From NCBI GenBank assembly GCA_963966185.1, contig CAWZYM010000405.1:163501-227500 (forward strand): a stretch of DNA of 64,000 nt, read 5' to 3'. Source of the stretch: Rhabditoides inermis. Taxonomy: Eukaryota > Nematoda > Chromadorea > Rhabditida > Rhabditidae. Both the position numbers and the translations under genes were made by a program. This document shows positions 23,228 through 33,900 of this stretch, one piece after another (position 1 is the stretch's first letter; each line of letters starts with the position of its first letter). The notes beneath the pieces are model-generated. The model saw only the letters and a program-made list of their open reading frames with translations. It did no database searches and had not been told where the DNA came from.

Positions 23228-25469
23228 TCACGACTCTCCCTTGTTGAGCCGCCACTTGCTGATTTTACGCCGCATTTTCTCTATAGTCGAACACTCCTCG
23301 CGCGGCCTGAATACAAACCATTCAGTGCATTCCATCAAATGATCACATTAACCTGATGATTTTATCAAGCAATCAAATCAACCCTCGCTCACTTGTGCGT
23401 GTGTTCCGTCCAGTGTGCCGAGTCGAGGCTACCCTTCCTGCCCACCCCCTCCTTTCCACTCCGGCTCTTCTCCACGGATAGATGCTCCAGGTTGTATTTC
23501 TGAAAATTGGTGGACCGTAACAGTGTCCTGACACGTTACTGGAAAGTTCACTTTTCTACTGGTAAACTGGATTTTGGAAAAACGGAAAATTCCGGATTAT
23601 TATTTCTTCCTCTCTCGCATAGCGCGGTCGGGTCGAAATGATCTTCCCCCAGTACCCTTGAGCAAGGCGGGGAATAGCTCATGGAGAACGCTGTCTTCCT
23701 AGCCCGCGGAGTTACTATTGTGGATTATAATGGAAGAAAAGGAACACCCGGAGCCCCACTATCGTCTACAATGGTATCTAATTCTAATGGATTATGGAAA
23801 GGAAATCGAATGATTATCGACTGATTATCGATCTAATATCGACTTTCGACCTTCGACCCTACCATCCCCGTTGCTAAACTGTGTTTCTCCCAGCGCTTAG
23901 CCCTTGTGGTGTACCGTATGCACTTGTTGTATAGACAGGATATAGAGATTCTCTGGATAAATGATTGATTGATTGATTGAAAATACGGAAAAAAAACTGT
24001 AGAGGTTACTTGTAGCAGTATGCGCTTTGCTTCTTCACGCATCTCAATGCTGATGTGGTGACTCGACGGCTCGACCGTGTGCAACTGTTGATCCGAGATC
24101 TGAATTGATAGATTGATTGCTTTATCGATTTTTGATTTAAATGATTGACTTTATTGATTGATCGATCACTTGGTTCCTACCTTTCTGTGCTTTTCCCGAC
24201 ACTTGTCTCCTTTGTTCAGCTCGCCGCAACTGGAGTGACTAAGAAAAAAAAATCACATTCTGGTATATCATTACACTGCAGTCTTCCATTTCCGCAGTGC
24301 TTCTGTGGTAATCAGTAAACTCCCCGAGAAATCACACATTCCCGACTTTTCCATTTCCCCGCAACTAAAGAACTGAAATTTCTGTTTCCTCAATGTTGCA
24401 GTAAGGAAATCACACTGTGCGAAGTTTCAAATTGAGTTCTAGATAGACATGCTAGACCAGTTTTTTGTGTGATGCATCTGGGAAAAGTTAAAGTAAAAAA
24501 AGATGAGTTCTACATCAGACACATATCACTCAGACATGCTTTCGTAATGTTCATTGTATAGTCCGGATCTGCGATTAGCGCCCAGCCTCAATGGGATTTG
24601 GTCAGCATCCGGTTACGCATCTGTCATCTGTCGGGGAACATACCTCGCAGCGTCCTTGCACCTTCGCACCGCCGGCTCGATGATGAGGTGTATGTGGTTG
24701 TGGTGGGGCGCGGGCGAGTGCGATGGCGGAGTGCCCGACAGAGACAGCGAGTACTGCGACACGGTCGACGACCTACAATCCGCGCTGATAAGTACCACTG
24801 TTTTTGATTATTGTTTTAAGCCCAGATACTTTAATGCACTACACTTGAATCCTCGATGACGATGACATTCTCGGAGACGTCTCTTCGCGATCGATCGTTG
24901 AAGCCCGAATCTTCCGCCGCCGAGATCGAAACATCGAAACTTCCACAGAAGCCGCAAGCAGGGGATGCATAACCAACAACACGTACGCATCCACGAGCCC
25001 ACCGAAATCCGTGTAGTTGGAACTCGCAGTAGGCATTGTCTTGCTGTATTTCACCTATCTTACCGTAATTTACGTGATCGATATTGGGATAAATATACGT
25101 AATCGATATTGTGATAAACATTCTGATTCAGAATCTAATGCAGTCATTGTTCACAGGCATTTCATGTGTGCACCAGGTCCAGGTGTAAGAAAACAATAGA
25201 GTTCTCGAATACTCTGCAAGTACATCTGCAAGAATAGTGTGTTTGTGTCTGCGGTGCACACACGTTCCGCCTTCAAAGATGGGTGGCAAAAACGAGTTCG
25301 CGTGATTTCGCTCGCACTCTGCGTGCAGTGCATACAACATAGGGAGGGGAAGATGCACGGAGACGCACTCATTGCGTGCCTTCCGCGAGCCAGTCGGATT
25401 CCATCTTATGCGGATGTGATGTTGCTTTGCAGTGCCTTTGCACTTGCGTATTTCTCTCTCTTCCCCCCT

Positions 25470-25512
<43 letters not shown>

Positions 25513-26298
25513 TCCCTCTCTATCCCTCTCATTCGCGCTCTGTTGTAGCTACCACTTGTCGTGTAGAAACAACAAGATATATGTTTGCGAGTAATCGATG
25601 GGAACTCGATCGAGGAATTCTGGTATGAATGAGTGAGTGAATACGCTGTGATTGACATGGGAACAGGGGATCTTTGGGAGAGAGAGAGGAGAGAGAGAGA
25701 GGAGAGAGAGGAGAGAGAGGAGAGAGGAGAAACACGCCGCTCACTTCCGCATCTTTTGTGTCCTAGGCCAGAGGCGGTCTTAAGTAATGCGGTTACTCTC
25801 TCTCCCGCTCTCCCCGAAAAAAATGCGAGTATGTGCAATGGCTAATTGGCAAAATGACGCTACAGTCATTCTTCTCCGCGAGCGTAATTTTGTTCCGGCG
25901 TTCCCGGTTCGCTGGCACATCTCAGCTGTGACTGTTAAAGAGAGAAAGAGAAAGAGAAAGAGAGTCGTGGGTGGTCGATTGGATGTCGTCGCGCAACAAT
26001 GGTGCATATTACATGCGACTTTTTCCTCATTAATTTAGCTAGAGATATGAAGAGTAATTGTTGAGAGAAGGAAGAGGGCAGAGCGTTCATGGAAACCAAG
26101 CGACTTCTACATCACCGCACCACTATTCATTAAGACTGCCAAGTGCACATTCCTCGGGTACCAGCGAGACAGACGCTCATAATGGACCGCCCCGCCTTTT
26201 TAGATCGCTTGGTGAGTGGTGACGAATCAAAACACTCAACATCGCCGCCCATTGAAGCGCGTAACGACCACACAGCGAAGTCAGAAGATGTGCGCGCT

Positions 26299-26330
<32 letters not shown>

Positions 26331-26484
26331 TCTCTCTCTCTCTTTTACTCACTCACTTCTCCAGAGCCCTCTACTTGGGTAGCGATCTGTTGTGCTGTTG
26401 TGTTTGAGGTTTTCAGAGTGGAGGAAATGAGAGAGAGGCGGGGAAAAGAAGAGGGAGAAAACTAGCACGATCGCGTCCATCTCC

Positions 26485-26533
<49 letters not shown>

Positions 26534-26660
26534 TCCCTCTTCCTTTCTTTCCGCCCGCCTTGCAACACCCTTGATTATCATGGAAATGAGCGAAAACGAA
26601 ATGCAGAAAGAAGAATAGAGAGAAATTGGAGGCGCTCGGGAAAAAAATAATCGCCACCGT

Positions 26661-26713
<53 letters not shown>

Positions 26714-27557
26714 GTGACAATTACCGGGTGTGAGAGATTCATTTCCCATCCCTCTCTCGCCCTTCGCAAGACAGAAACACAATTGTTCGGAGAAAAAGCG
26801 GGAAGATTGCAAGGTTGCACAAACACACACGCGGGATTCTTGAATCTCGTATTCTCGTATTGAGTCACACTCACTTCTTGCGGCTCGGCGTGTGGTCGCG
26901 GCTCACGCTTCGAATGCGAACCTGAAAATGCATACGTAATGAAAGTGAACACGCGAGTTGAGTGACAAGGTAGGAAGTAGAATCTAGAATCCAGATTCTA
27001 CCCGCTTGAGTGTCCGTAGTTTGTGTGGTATTACTTGCGCCCCGATAAAATTAACACGTTACGTCTTCCCTTCTCACTTGGCAGATCGAGTGTCGAATGA
27101 ACCCTGCTTGAACTCTTTTGCGATTGGTTGCCGCATACAATCAGCAATGTCATCACCGATTCTTTGAACCCGCCGGAGCTAACGCTTACTAGCAAAAGTG
27201 CATGGGTATATTGGTGAAAGGGACGAGTCTCATGTGTCCGCTAAAAATACATCGCCACGATAATGATACATGTAATCTATGAATATACATGAACGGCCCG
27301 GCTGCAGTATAATTGACGTGTTTGCATGAAGATATGACGCAGATCTATTACTCTCTCTTTCTGTTTCTTTCTCTCTCTTTTTCTCTCTCTCCCTCTCTCT
27401 CTCTTTCTCTCTCTCTCTCTCTTTCTCTCCCTCTCTCTCTGATGAGTGCACACATACCTCACAAGGCGAGCTGCCGCGACTCTCGCACGACTTCTTCCGA
27501 ATCTTCATATCGTTCATTCGTTTATTCACCGCATTCGCATAGATGAGCGCCATTTGT
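23228..27557 (-). CDS. Polar tail-like protein; independent gene or alternative 3' end of the Kv channel gene
   Basis: Seven exons in consistent phase: 27458-27557, 26875-26921, 24644-24784, 24181-24238, 24010-24099, 23393-23499 and 23228-23306 (TGA). From the ATG at 27553 this gives 205 aa. It begins MALIYANAVNKRMNDMKIRK, is rich in Ser/His/Lys/Glu with no membrane segment, and ends IEKMRRKISKWRLNKGES. A TTTTTTAG acceptor lies four bases before the ATG. This fits a spliced-leader site. It also fits a cis acceptor: joined to the phase-2 donor of the Kv S6 exon (31428), the frame is kept and the basic segment would follow S6 directly, as in Kv C-terminal tails. I favour the Kv reading but cannot prove it. 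No domain is recognised. Confidence 0.6.
23640..23978 (+). mobile_element. Retroposon-like repeat with (GATT)n tail, copy B
   Basis: It ends GGATAAATGATTGATTGATTGATTG (23956-23978). Internal blocks match copy A at 19930-20323. It sits in the intron between the last two-but-one exons of the minus-strand tail gene, 30 bases from exon 24010-24099. Confidence 0.5.
25138..25175 (+). repeat. Fragment of the TTTAA-tailed SINE body
   Basis: GTCATTGTTCACAGGCATTTCATGTGTG matches the body of the SINE at 46550-46815 almost exactly. Only this 3' part is present. Confidence 0.5.
25440..25735. repeat. CT tract (25465-25520) and GA tract (25677-25732)
   Basis: Simple repeats about 160 bp apart that could form a hairpin. 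The 236-codon minus frame crossing them is made of Ser/Leu and Arg/Glu repeats and is not a gene. Confidence 0.9.
26301..26710. repeat. Cluster of microsatellites: CT (26301-26342, 26487-26532) and (GT)n (26664-26708)
   Basis: Uninterrupted dinucleotide arrays in a long intron, 165 bp from exon 26875-26921. No other signal. Confidence 0.95.
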
Positions 27558-27579
27558 CTAAAAAAGAGAATGGAGGGCG

Positions 27580-27672
27580 AGGAGTGAGAGTGAAGAGTGA
27601 GTACAGTGAGAGGAGTGAGAGTGAAGAGTGAGTACAGTGAGAGGAGTGAGAGTGAAGAGTGAGTACAGTGAG
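27580..27672. repeat. 31 bp tandem repeat, three perfect copies
   Basis: The unit AGGAGTGAGAGTGAAGAGTG followed by AGTACAGTGAG starts at 27580, 27611 and 27642 with no mismatch. It lies 23 bp upstream of the acceptor for exon 27458-27557 on the minus strand. Confidence 0.95.
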
Positions 27673-27679
27673 AGGAATC

Positions 27680-28016
27680 TGGACGCGTCGACTGTGCGAC
27701 GACGCCAGTGTGCCCACTCTACCCATGCGGGAGGCGGGGCTTGCGGCAAGCTGGAGTGATTGTACAGTAGTTGAGAGAGAGACAGAGAGAAGGAAGAGAA
27801 ATGAGGAAAGAGAGGGGACAGAAAGACACAATGATATCGTAATTAATGCGATTACGCCGGGGCGGAACGATGACGATCGTATTGAACCGGAAGAGGCGTG
27901 AAAAGAAGAGTCCCAAATCTTCTCGCATTCGACCGAGTCTACCAGATAAGCATTAAAGAATACCACTACACCGTTACTGTTGCAGGGATGTTCATAAGTT
28001 ACATGACAGGTCTCTG

Positions 28017-28058
<42 letters not shown>

Positions 28059-28862
28059 CGCTATTGGCCTGACATCCACTTTCAGGCAATGTTTTTTTTT
28101 CAGGCAATGCATGTGTGTTTGTTGTGGCCGTTATTGTTTACCTGGAAACAGAGTCGAGAAACAAAGTAAAAACAAAGAGAGAAAAGGGGAAAGAATGAGA
28201 AGCGAAGATGCCACTTTGGCATAAAAGGGGGAACTTGCTTGAATCTACGATGCAAAAAAGAAATTGTTACAAGATAAACAATTACGAAACAAACAAAATA
28301 GAAAATGTGGCACAAATCCAGAAAACTTTTTTCAGAAAAACAAGAAGAGAAGTACTTGAAAGAATTTAATACAGTCTTATCAGGTAAACTGTAGCATGTT
28401 ATCAGAATACGAAAGTAGCACAAATCGAGAAAACTTTATAGATTGCTAGAAGATGAAATAAAGTACGAAGAAGTACTGGGTGCGCTCAGCTTTTATAAGG
28501 ACGAGCTAGATTGACAGTGCGGAGGCGGGCGGACTCGTGTGTCGTATCTACCTCGTTTTATGTTGCGTGCGGAAGTGGAAGAAGTAATCCCGGTGATTGC
28601 GATGCCTTCTTTACGATGCACCCCCACTCCTTCCCCCTCTCTTCTCTTCTCCAGACGCGCACGCGGTTAGACTAGCATATGGTGCGTAAACTCTGTGGCG
28701 TTACGAAAAAGCACATGTGATTAGCACTCGCTGAGCCAGAAAATGTGTAGAGTGAGCAAGACAATAACACCATTTGAGCAGTATGTGTGTACATACACCC
28801 TTTGCCAATGCTCTCAGTTGGGTGACAACATCAGAAATGCAGTAGTAGACAAAATAGAGAGA

Positions 28863-28914
<52 letters not shown>

Positions 28915-29435
28915 GAGGATGTGTGCGTGTGCAACTAGGAACTCCATTTTTCAGCATCTCCCGTCTCTCTGCCGCGAAAGGAGCAGTATTGTTAATTCAT
29001 TATCTCGCAATCCACTCATACGTCTACTGCACTTGCTGAAAAGACGGAACTGGGAGGCTCTTTTAAAATTCCGGGATGTGAATGTTTCGATAATTAGTGC
29101 AGGATATTCACTAGTCCTCTTGATCCCTATGTTTGTATAGAAAACAACAGCACTGCAGCAGACATACATGCAAACGCAGTGAATACATACTAGAGTGGAC
29201 CCTTCCGCCACAACAACAATGTTGGGTAACTCAGGAGACATGTTTGTCTGATTATTTCAGCAGGAACTATGCGGAAATCAGCGGAATCGTGACTTTTTTT
29301 TCCAGACTTGGAGTCCTTGGACACAGCTGCATCATTGCGAGTGTATACTTTTTGGGGGGAGGCGAGTGATTCATACGGAGAGTGTTTATGTGTGCTGTGA
29401 GAAAGGACTAAGGACAGAGGATCGCCGAGACAGAC
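27680..29435. other. No gene recognised; microsatellites
   Basis: CT tract at 28016-28056, GA tract at 28857-28918. The interval 28250-28440 contains a repeated segment (GTAGCACAAATCGAGAAAACTTT near 28414 and GTGGCACAAATCCAGAAAACTTT near 28306). No spliced coding series seen. Confidence 0.5.
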
Positions 29436-30036
29436 ATGCGCGTCTGCCTTCTCCTCCTTCTTCTTGTACTTGTTCGCACCCACGCCTGGCACTGCGGTAT
29501 CGGACCCGTCAGCGGAGCGATGGCTCAAGGCGTAGCACTCATCTCCACCAAGAACGGAAGTAAGTGAGGGAGAGGGGGGGGGGAGAGAGGGAGAGAGAGA
29601 ACGTGTCATCACACACTTGTCTGTTTTAAATTCTACAATTACAAGTGTTGTACAAGGCTACGCTAGGTCCAGCGGATGGGGGTTTGCAACTCTGCCTGTC
29701 ATCGCCCGCACCCGCGTCCGCCACTCAGAGATGGAGTGAGAAGAGAGAAGAGCAAAGGGGTTTTTGCATACACACACGCGGAGCCATCACCGTTGACGTG
29801 TGTTGTGTGTGCCCATGTCTTGAGAGTCGCGTGCGGGCGGTGACGAGTCTCTGTCTCTCTCTCTCCCTCTCTCTCCCTCTCTCAGAAGGAGGGTTGATTC
29901 GCGGGCTATGTTCACATATTCTAAATGCAGAAGTGGATGCGTGCTGCGCCGAACACGACGCGCTATTGGAGGAAGATGATGTGAGTGTGGAGTGTTTCTC
30001 CCCTTTTCGGTGTTTGGAAAGCTCCCTCCCTCCCTC

Positions 30037-30087
<51 letters not shown>

Positions 30088-30555
30088 ATTTCTATCTCTC
30101 TCTCAGATTCTTCGCGAAGAGGCGGACCGCGTGTTCTGTCAGTGCCTCAAGGACATTGACGAGTGGTACATCCGCACCGTGAGTTGTTTATTCTTTGTTT
30201 GAAACCCCAGGAATATTTTTTAGATCTTAACCTGGATCATAATAAATAAACCTGGAAACGTTTATTATCCGTTTTTCATCTAAACGATAATCCAAAGGAT
30301 ATCATCCAAAGAATCCAAAGGAACATGAAAGGATAATATACGAAAAAAGATCTTATTTTCGTTTATAATCCTTTTATGTAAAATCATACGTAATATGTCG
30401 GCGTAATATGTCTGGTTAGAAAAACAAAAATTACTGTATGACAAACTGTATGATATCATCGGTGACCCTTTCAGGTCGTCTCGCGTGTGTTCTGCTCGGC
30501 CGTCCAGGCGTATACACTTCTCAAGGACAAGGTCGCCAAGGAACCTCGACTATAG
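29436..30555 (+). CDS. Small secreted phospholipase A2-like protein
   Basis: Four exons (29436-29559, 29931-29980, 30107-30178, 30475-30555) give 108 aa with matching phases. A signal peptide (MRVCLLLLLLVLVRTHA) is followed by WHCGIGPVSG, which resembles the calcium-binding C-G-x-G loop. DACCAEHDALLEEDD follows, with the C-C-x-x-H-D active-site helix of secreted PLA2, then FCQCLKDIDEW and a short VFCSAVQAY tail. Family members hydrolyse the sn-2 ester of phospholipids using the His/Asp pair and calcium. The protein is short: the usual cysteine after HD is replaced by Ala and the beta-wing cysteines are few, so it may be a degenerate or unusual nematode form. It lies on the opposite strand between the Kv core and the tail exons. 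CT tracts fill introns 2 and 3. Confidence 0.75.
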
Positions 30556-30587
30556 ATCCCCTTCACTCATATATTGTACATCTCAGT

Positions 30588-30675
30588 TCTCATTGCTGGT
30601 TTTCTAGACCCATGATATCTACATAGTATGTACTCTAGCCCCTCCATTGTCATTTTTCACAGACGTTTCATGTTC
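30588..30675 (+). repeat. 5'-truncated copy of the TTTAA-tailed SINE
   Basis: TTCTCATTGCTGGTTTTCTAGA...CCCCTCCATTGTCATTTTTCACAGACGTTTCATG matches the 3' body of the element at 46550-46815. The tRNA-like head is absent. It directly follows the PLA2-like stop codon and would lie in its 3' UTR. Confidence 0.55.
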
Positions 30676-30978
30676 ATCTCTGATCAAGTCCGACAACCAG
30701 ACAGCACAACTGTCAGGTGAAAGGACAGCAAGGGAGTGTGCTTTGTTTAGGATGTGCATTGTTTTACTTGCACCAATATGTAACGATTTTATATGAAGAC
30801 CATATCTCTGTAGACACATACACATACATACACAAAATTATAAACAGTACACAAAATGATTGAGAGACGAGATCGATTCGCGCTCGGACAAGAACAATAG
30901 TGTGACACATGGCGACATAAGGGGCGGGGCGCCGGATTACGATAGGACGGGGGATACGGTAGCGAGGAGTACGGTAGA

Positions 30979-33900
30979 TCACGCGTCCTCGTCCTCGTCG
31001 TGGCGTTGTTGGTGCCTCTCCGGCGAGAAGAAGTTGTTTGCGCTGACACTGCAAATGGCAAAGATATCGATTTATTGATTGATCTAACGCATAGCGAATC
31101 GTCACAGTAGTAGAAGCGAGAAAGGAGAAGGTGCGACGAAAGAGTGGTGAGTGAGTGTGGTGTGAGTGAGAGAGAAGAGAGAAGAGAGAGGAGAGAGAGA
31201 ATCTTCTTCACCATCACACCGAAGACTATGACTCCTCCTCCTCGCTGAAACTTAGTATGTGTTATGTATTAACTTTACTGGGTTAGTAACATAATTTTTT
31301 TGGCTCCTGAATGTCGTTGGAACATTGCTGGACCATACATTCCGTCGACCTACGCAGCCACAGAGTACTCATGACATTACCTCTCTTGGGTTAGTAGCAT
31401 AAGGTAAACAATGCGTAAACAACCCACTTTCCGGAGACCTTCATGAAGTTGTCGACGATGATGGTGATGGGAAGTGCGAGAACGAGTACACCCGAGATGA
31501 TCGCGCCCGACGCGATCAGCTTCCCCGCTGCAACAAGCAGTATAATAGTAGCAAAATACATTTAATCAGTTATTTATTGCGCTGTAACCAATATCAGTTC
31601 AGTTTCAAGGAACACCAGGGGGAGGGAGGGAGGGAGGGATAGAGAGAGAGGACAGAGGGAGAGAGGGGGGACAGAGGGAGAGAGGGAGAGAGGGGAGAGA
31701 GAGGGCGGAGAGGGAGGAGAGAGATGTGTACTTACGGACAGTGACGGGCACGTAGTCGCCATAGCCGACTGTCGTCATCGTCACGATCGCCCTGAAATTT
31801 CAAAATTACAACCAGCGCGGCAGCGCTGGTTGGTTTGTGTTAAGAATAGTCACGCGCTAGAATCGGCAAAAGGCGACTGAACGAAAGGTCCTTTAGAATC
31901 TTTGCGAGAACAATGTGATGCTGATAGATGTTATAAGGATGATAGAAAACGGTTTAATTTCGATTTTGGTAACGCTAGCTGTTGTAGGAAGCGAGATACG
32001 CCCCCCCCCCTGAAGGGCAGGCAATCCCCCGTGTACGAATAATTTTCTAGGGGGGGGGGCGCACCGGCTGCCCCCAGCAGACAGGGAGTGCACTTTCCGC
32101 ACTGCCTGTGGATCGCACTGATATCGTTCAGATCGCGTGCCCTGTCGTGTGCACAGAAGTGTTGTGGTTAGCGATTACGCCCGTTAAGATACATGGCTCG
32201 AGTTCGATTCCGGCTGGTGGCAAACTTTTTGTACTATATGATTCTACATAGAAATGACATTGGGATTGTAAATTTTCCTATCAGCATTACCTAAACTCTT
32301 TTTTTTGCCAAATTTATACAATTTTGGACTCATCAAGATGGGTGAACTGTTGGATTTCTTTAAAAATGTTTTGTGGTTTATGTTAATGTGAATAGATTTA
32401 TATGAAGTCCAATAAAAGTACATTCATTATCTTTTAAAAGGACTTCCGTAAGAGAAGAGTTTGTGTTACCCAACGTAATGCAACAAAAGCTCATTCATTT
32501 TATCAATCAAAATAGTACACAAACCTGCTCTAATAGTTCAACAAGATATATAAAATCGATCAGATAGCGAAATCAATTTGCCGACGTAAAACATGTGCTC
32601 GCATTAGTTCTTATTGCAGAAAGAGCAGGTTTGTGTACTATTTCGATTGATAAAATGCATGAGCTTTTGTTGCATTACGTTGGGTAACACAAACTCTTCT
32701 CTTACGAAAGTCCTTTTAAAAGATAATAATAGTTCAATTTTCTCAGAAAAAGATGAAATCTTCAGGCAGCCGAACAACCTTTTTTCTACCGCATTACAAG
32801 TATGTTAATTGTAGCACTTTTTCCTCCCAAGGGATCGCAAAAATGGAACACGATAATAACAATCATTTGCCGAAGTAGTACTTATTTTGACGTTCTATCA
32901 CATGCCAGCCTTTGTTCACATCCGAAATTTAGTGTGGTACGTATCGTATCTCTCAAAAATATGAGAATAGGAAAACATAAATATTAGCCACACTGTACAT
33001 TTCCTGTTGTATAAAGATGCGGTCAGTCTCTTCGAAACAGCCCCTCCAAAACGCCTTCAAAACACGCTGTTTGGTCGTGTTTCGAAGGCGTTTCAAAGTC
33101 AGTATCGAAGGGAGTTTTGAAGAAACTGACCGCAACTTTACTGTGTCTCTATAATCTCTTAGTAGTTAAATAATATTAAAAAAACACGTACCACCAGAAG
33201 GCAGCGGGGATGGAGGTGAAGGGCGTGTCCTTCTCGTCCTTCTCCACAAAGTAGAGAAGGGTGGAGAAGAAGACGACTCCCGTGGAAAGGACCTGCAGGT
33301 GGCAGGTAAGAGAGGGGAGAGAGGGAAAGAGAGAGAGAGGGAGAGAGGGGAGAGAGAGGGAGAGGGAGAGGGGAATCATCTCACCATTCCCATCATTCCG
33401 AGTTGTCGCGCCGAGCTGCGCAGTGTGAGTGCGAATGTGCGCATGCCAGACGAGTATCTGAACAATCGATCGATAAATCAATCACTAATTCCACTAATCG
33501 ATAAACCCACCGTCCCAGCTTGAGGATGCGCACGACTCGCAGTACTCGCAGCACTCGAACCACGAGCAGAGCGCCTAGATGAAGAGGTAAACAAATGAAC
33601 AAGTAAACAACCAAATGAACAAACCAATCTAAGGTATAGTACCTTTAATGTCGGACAGACTGGCGACATCGAATCCGCACAGACCGAGCACGAATTCGAG
33701 GTAGAATGGAATGATTGCGATCTGAAATGTTTCAATGGGCGTTGGAATGAGAGTATGAGTTCCACTCTCAGATATAGTTGCATTATACCCCTTTCACCCA
33801 TATCATGTTTCTATGATGAACAACGTAATGTTCCGCACTTTTTCCGAGGTCAGATCCCTTTTCCGCGTCTCGTTTCATCGGTGCGCAGCAATTCTTACAC

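Noticed and set aside
24839..25054. Additional upstream exon of the tail gene (VSISAAEDSGFNDRSRRD...)
   Set aside because: Readable in two frames, but no donor has the phase needed by exon 24644-24784. The exon at 26875-26921 fits exactly instead.
25128..25838. 236-codon minus-strand frame
   Set aside because: Built from Ser/Leu and Arg/Glu runs over CT and GA tracts, with no motif and poor codon use outside them.
27580..27672. CRISPR-like short repeats
   Set aside because: Repeats are directly adjacent without spacers, in a nematode intron.
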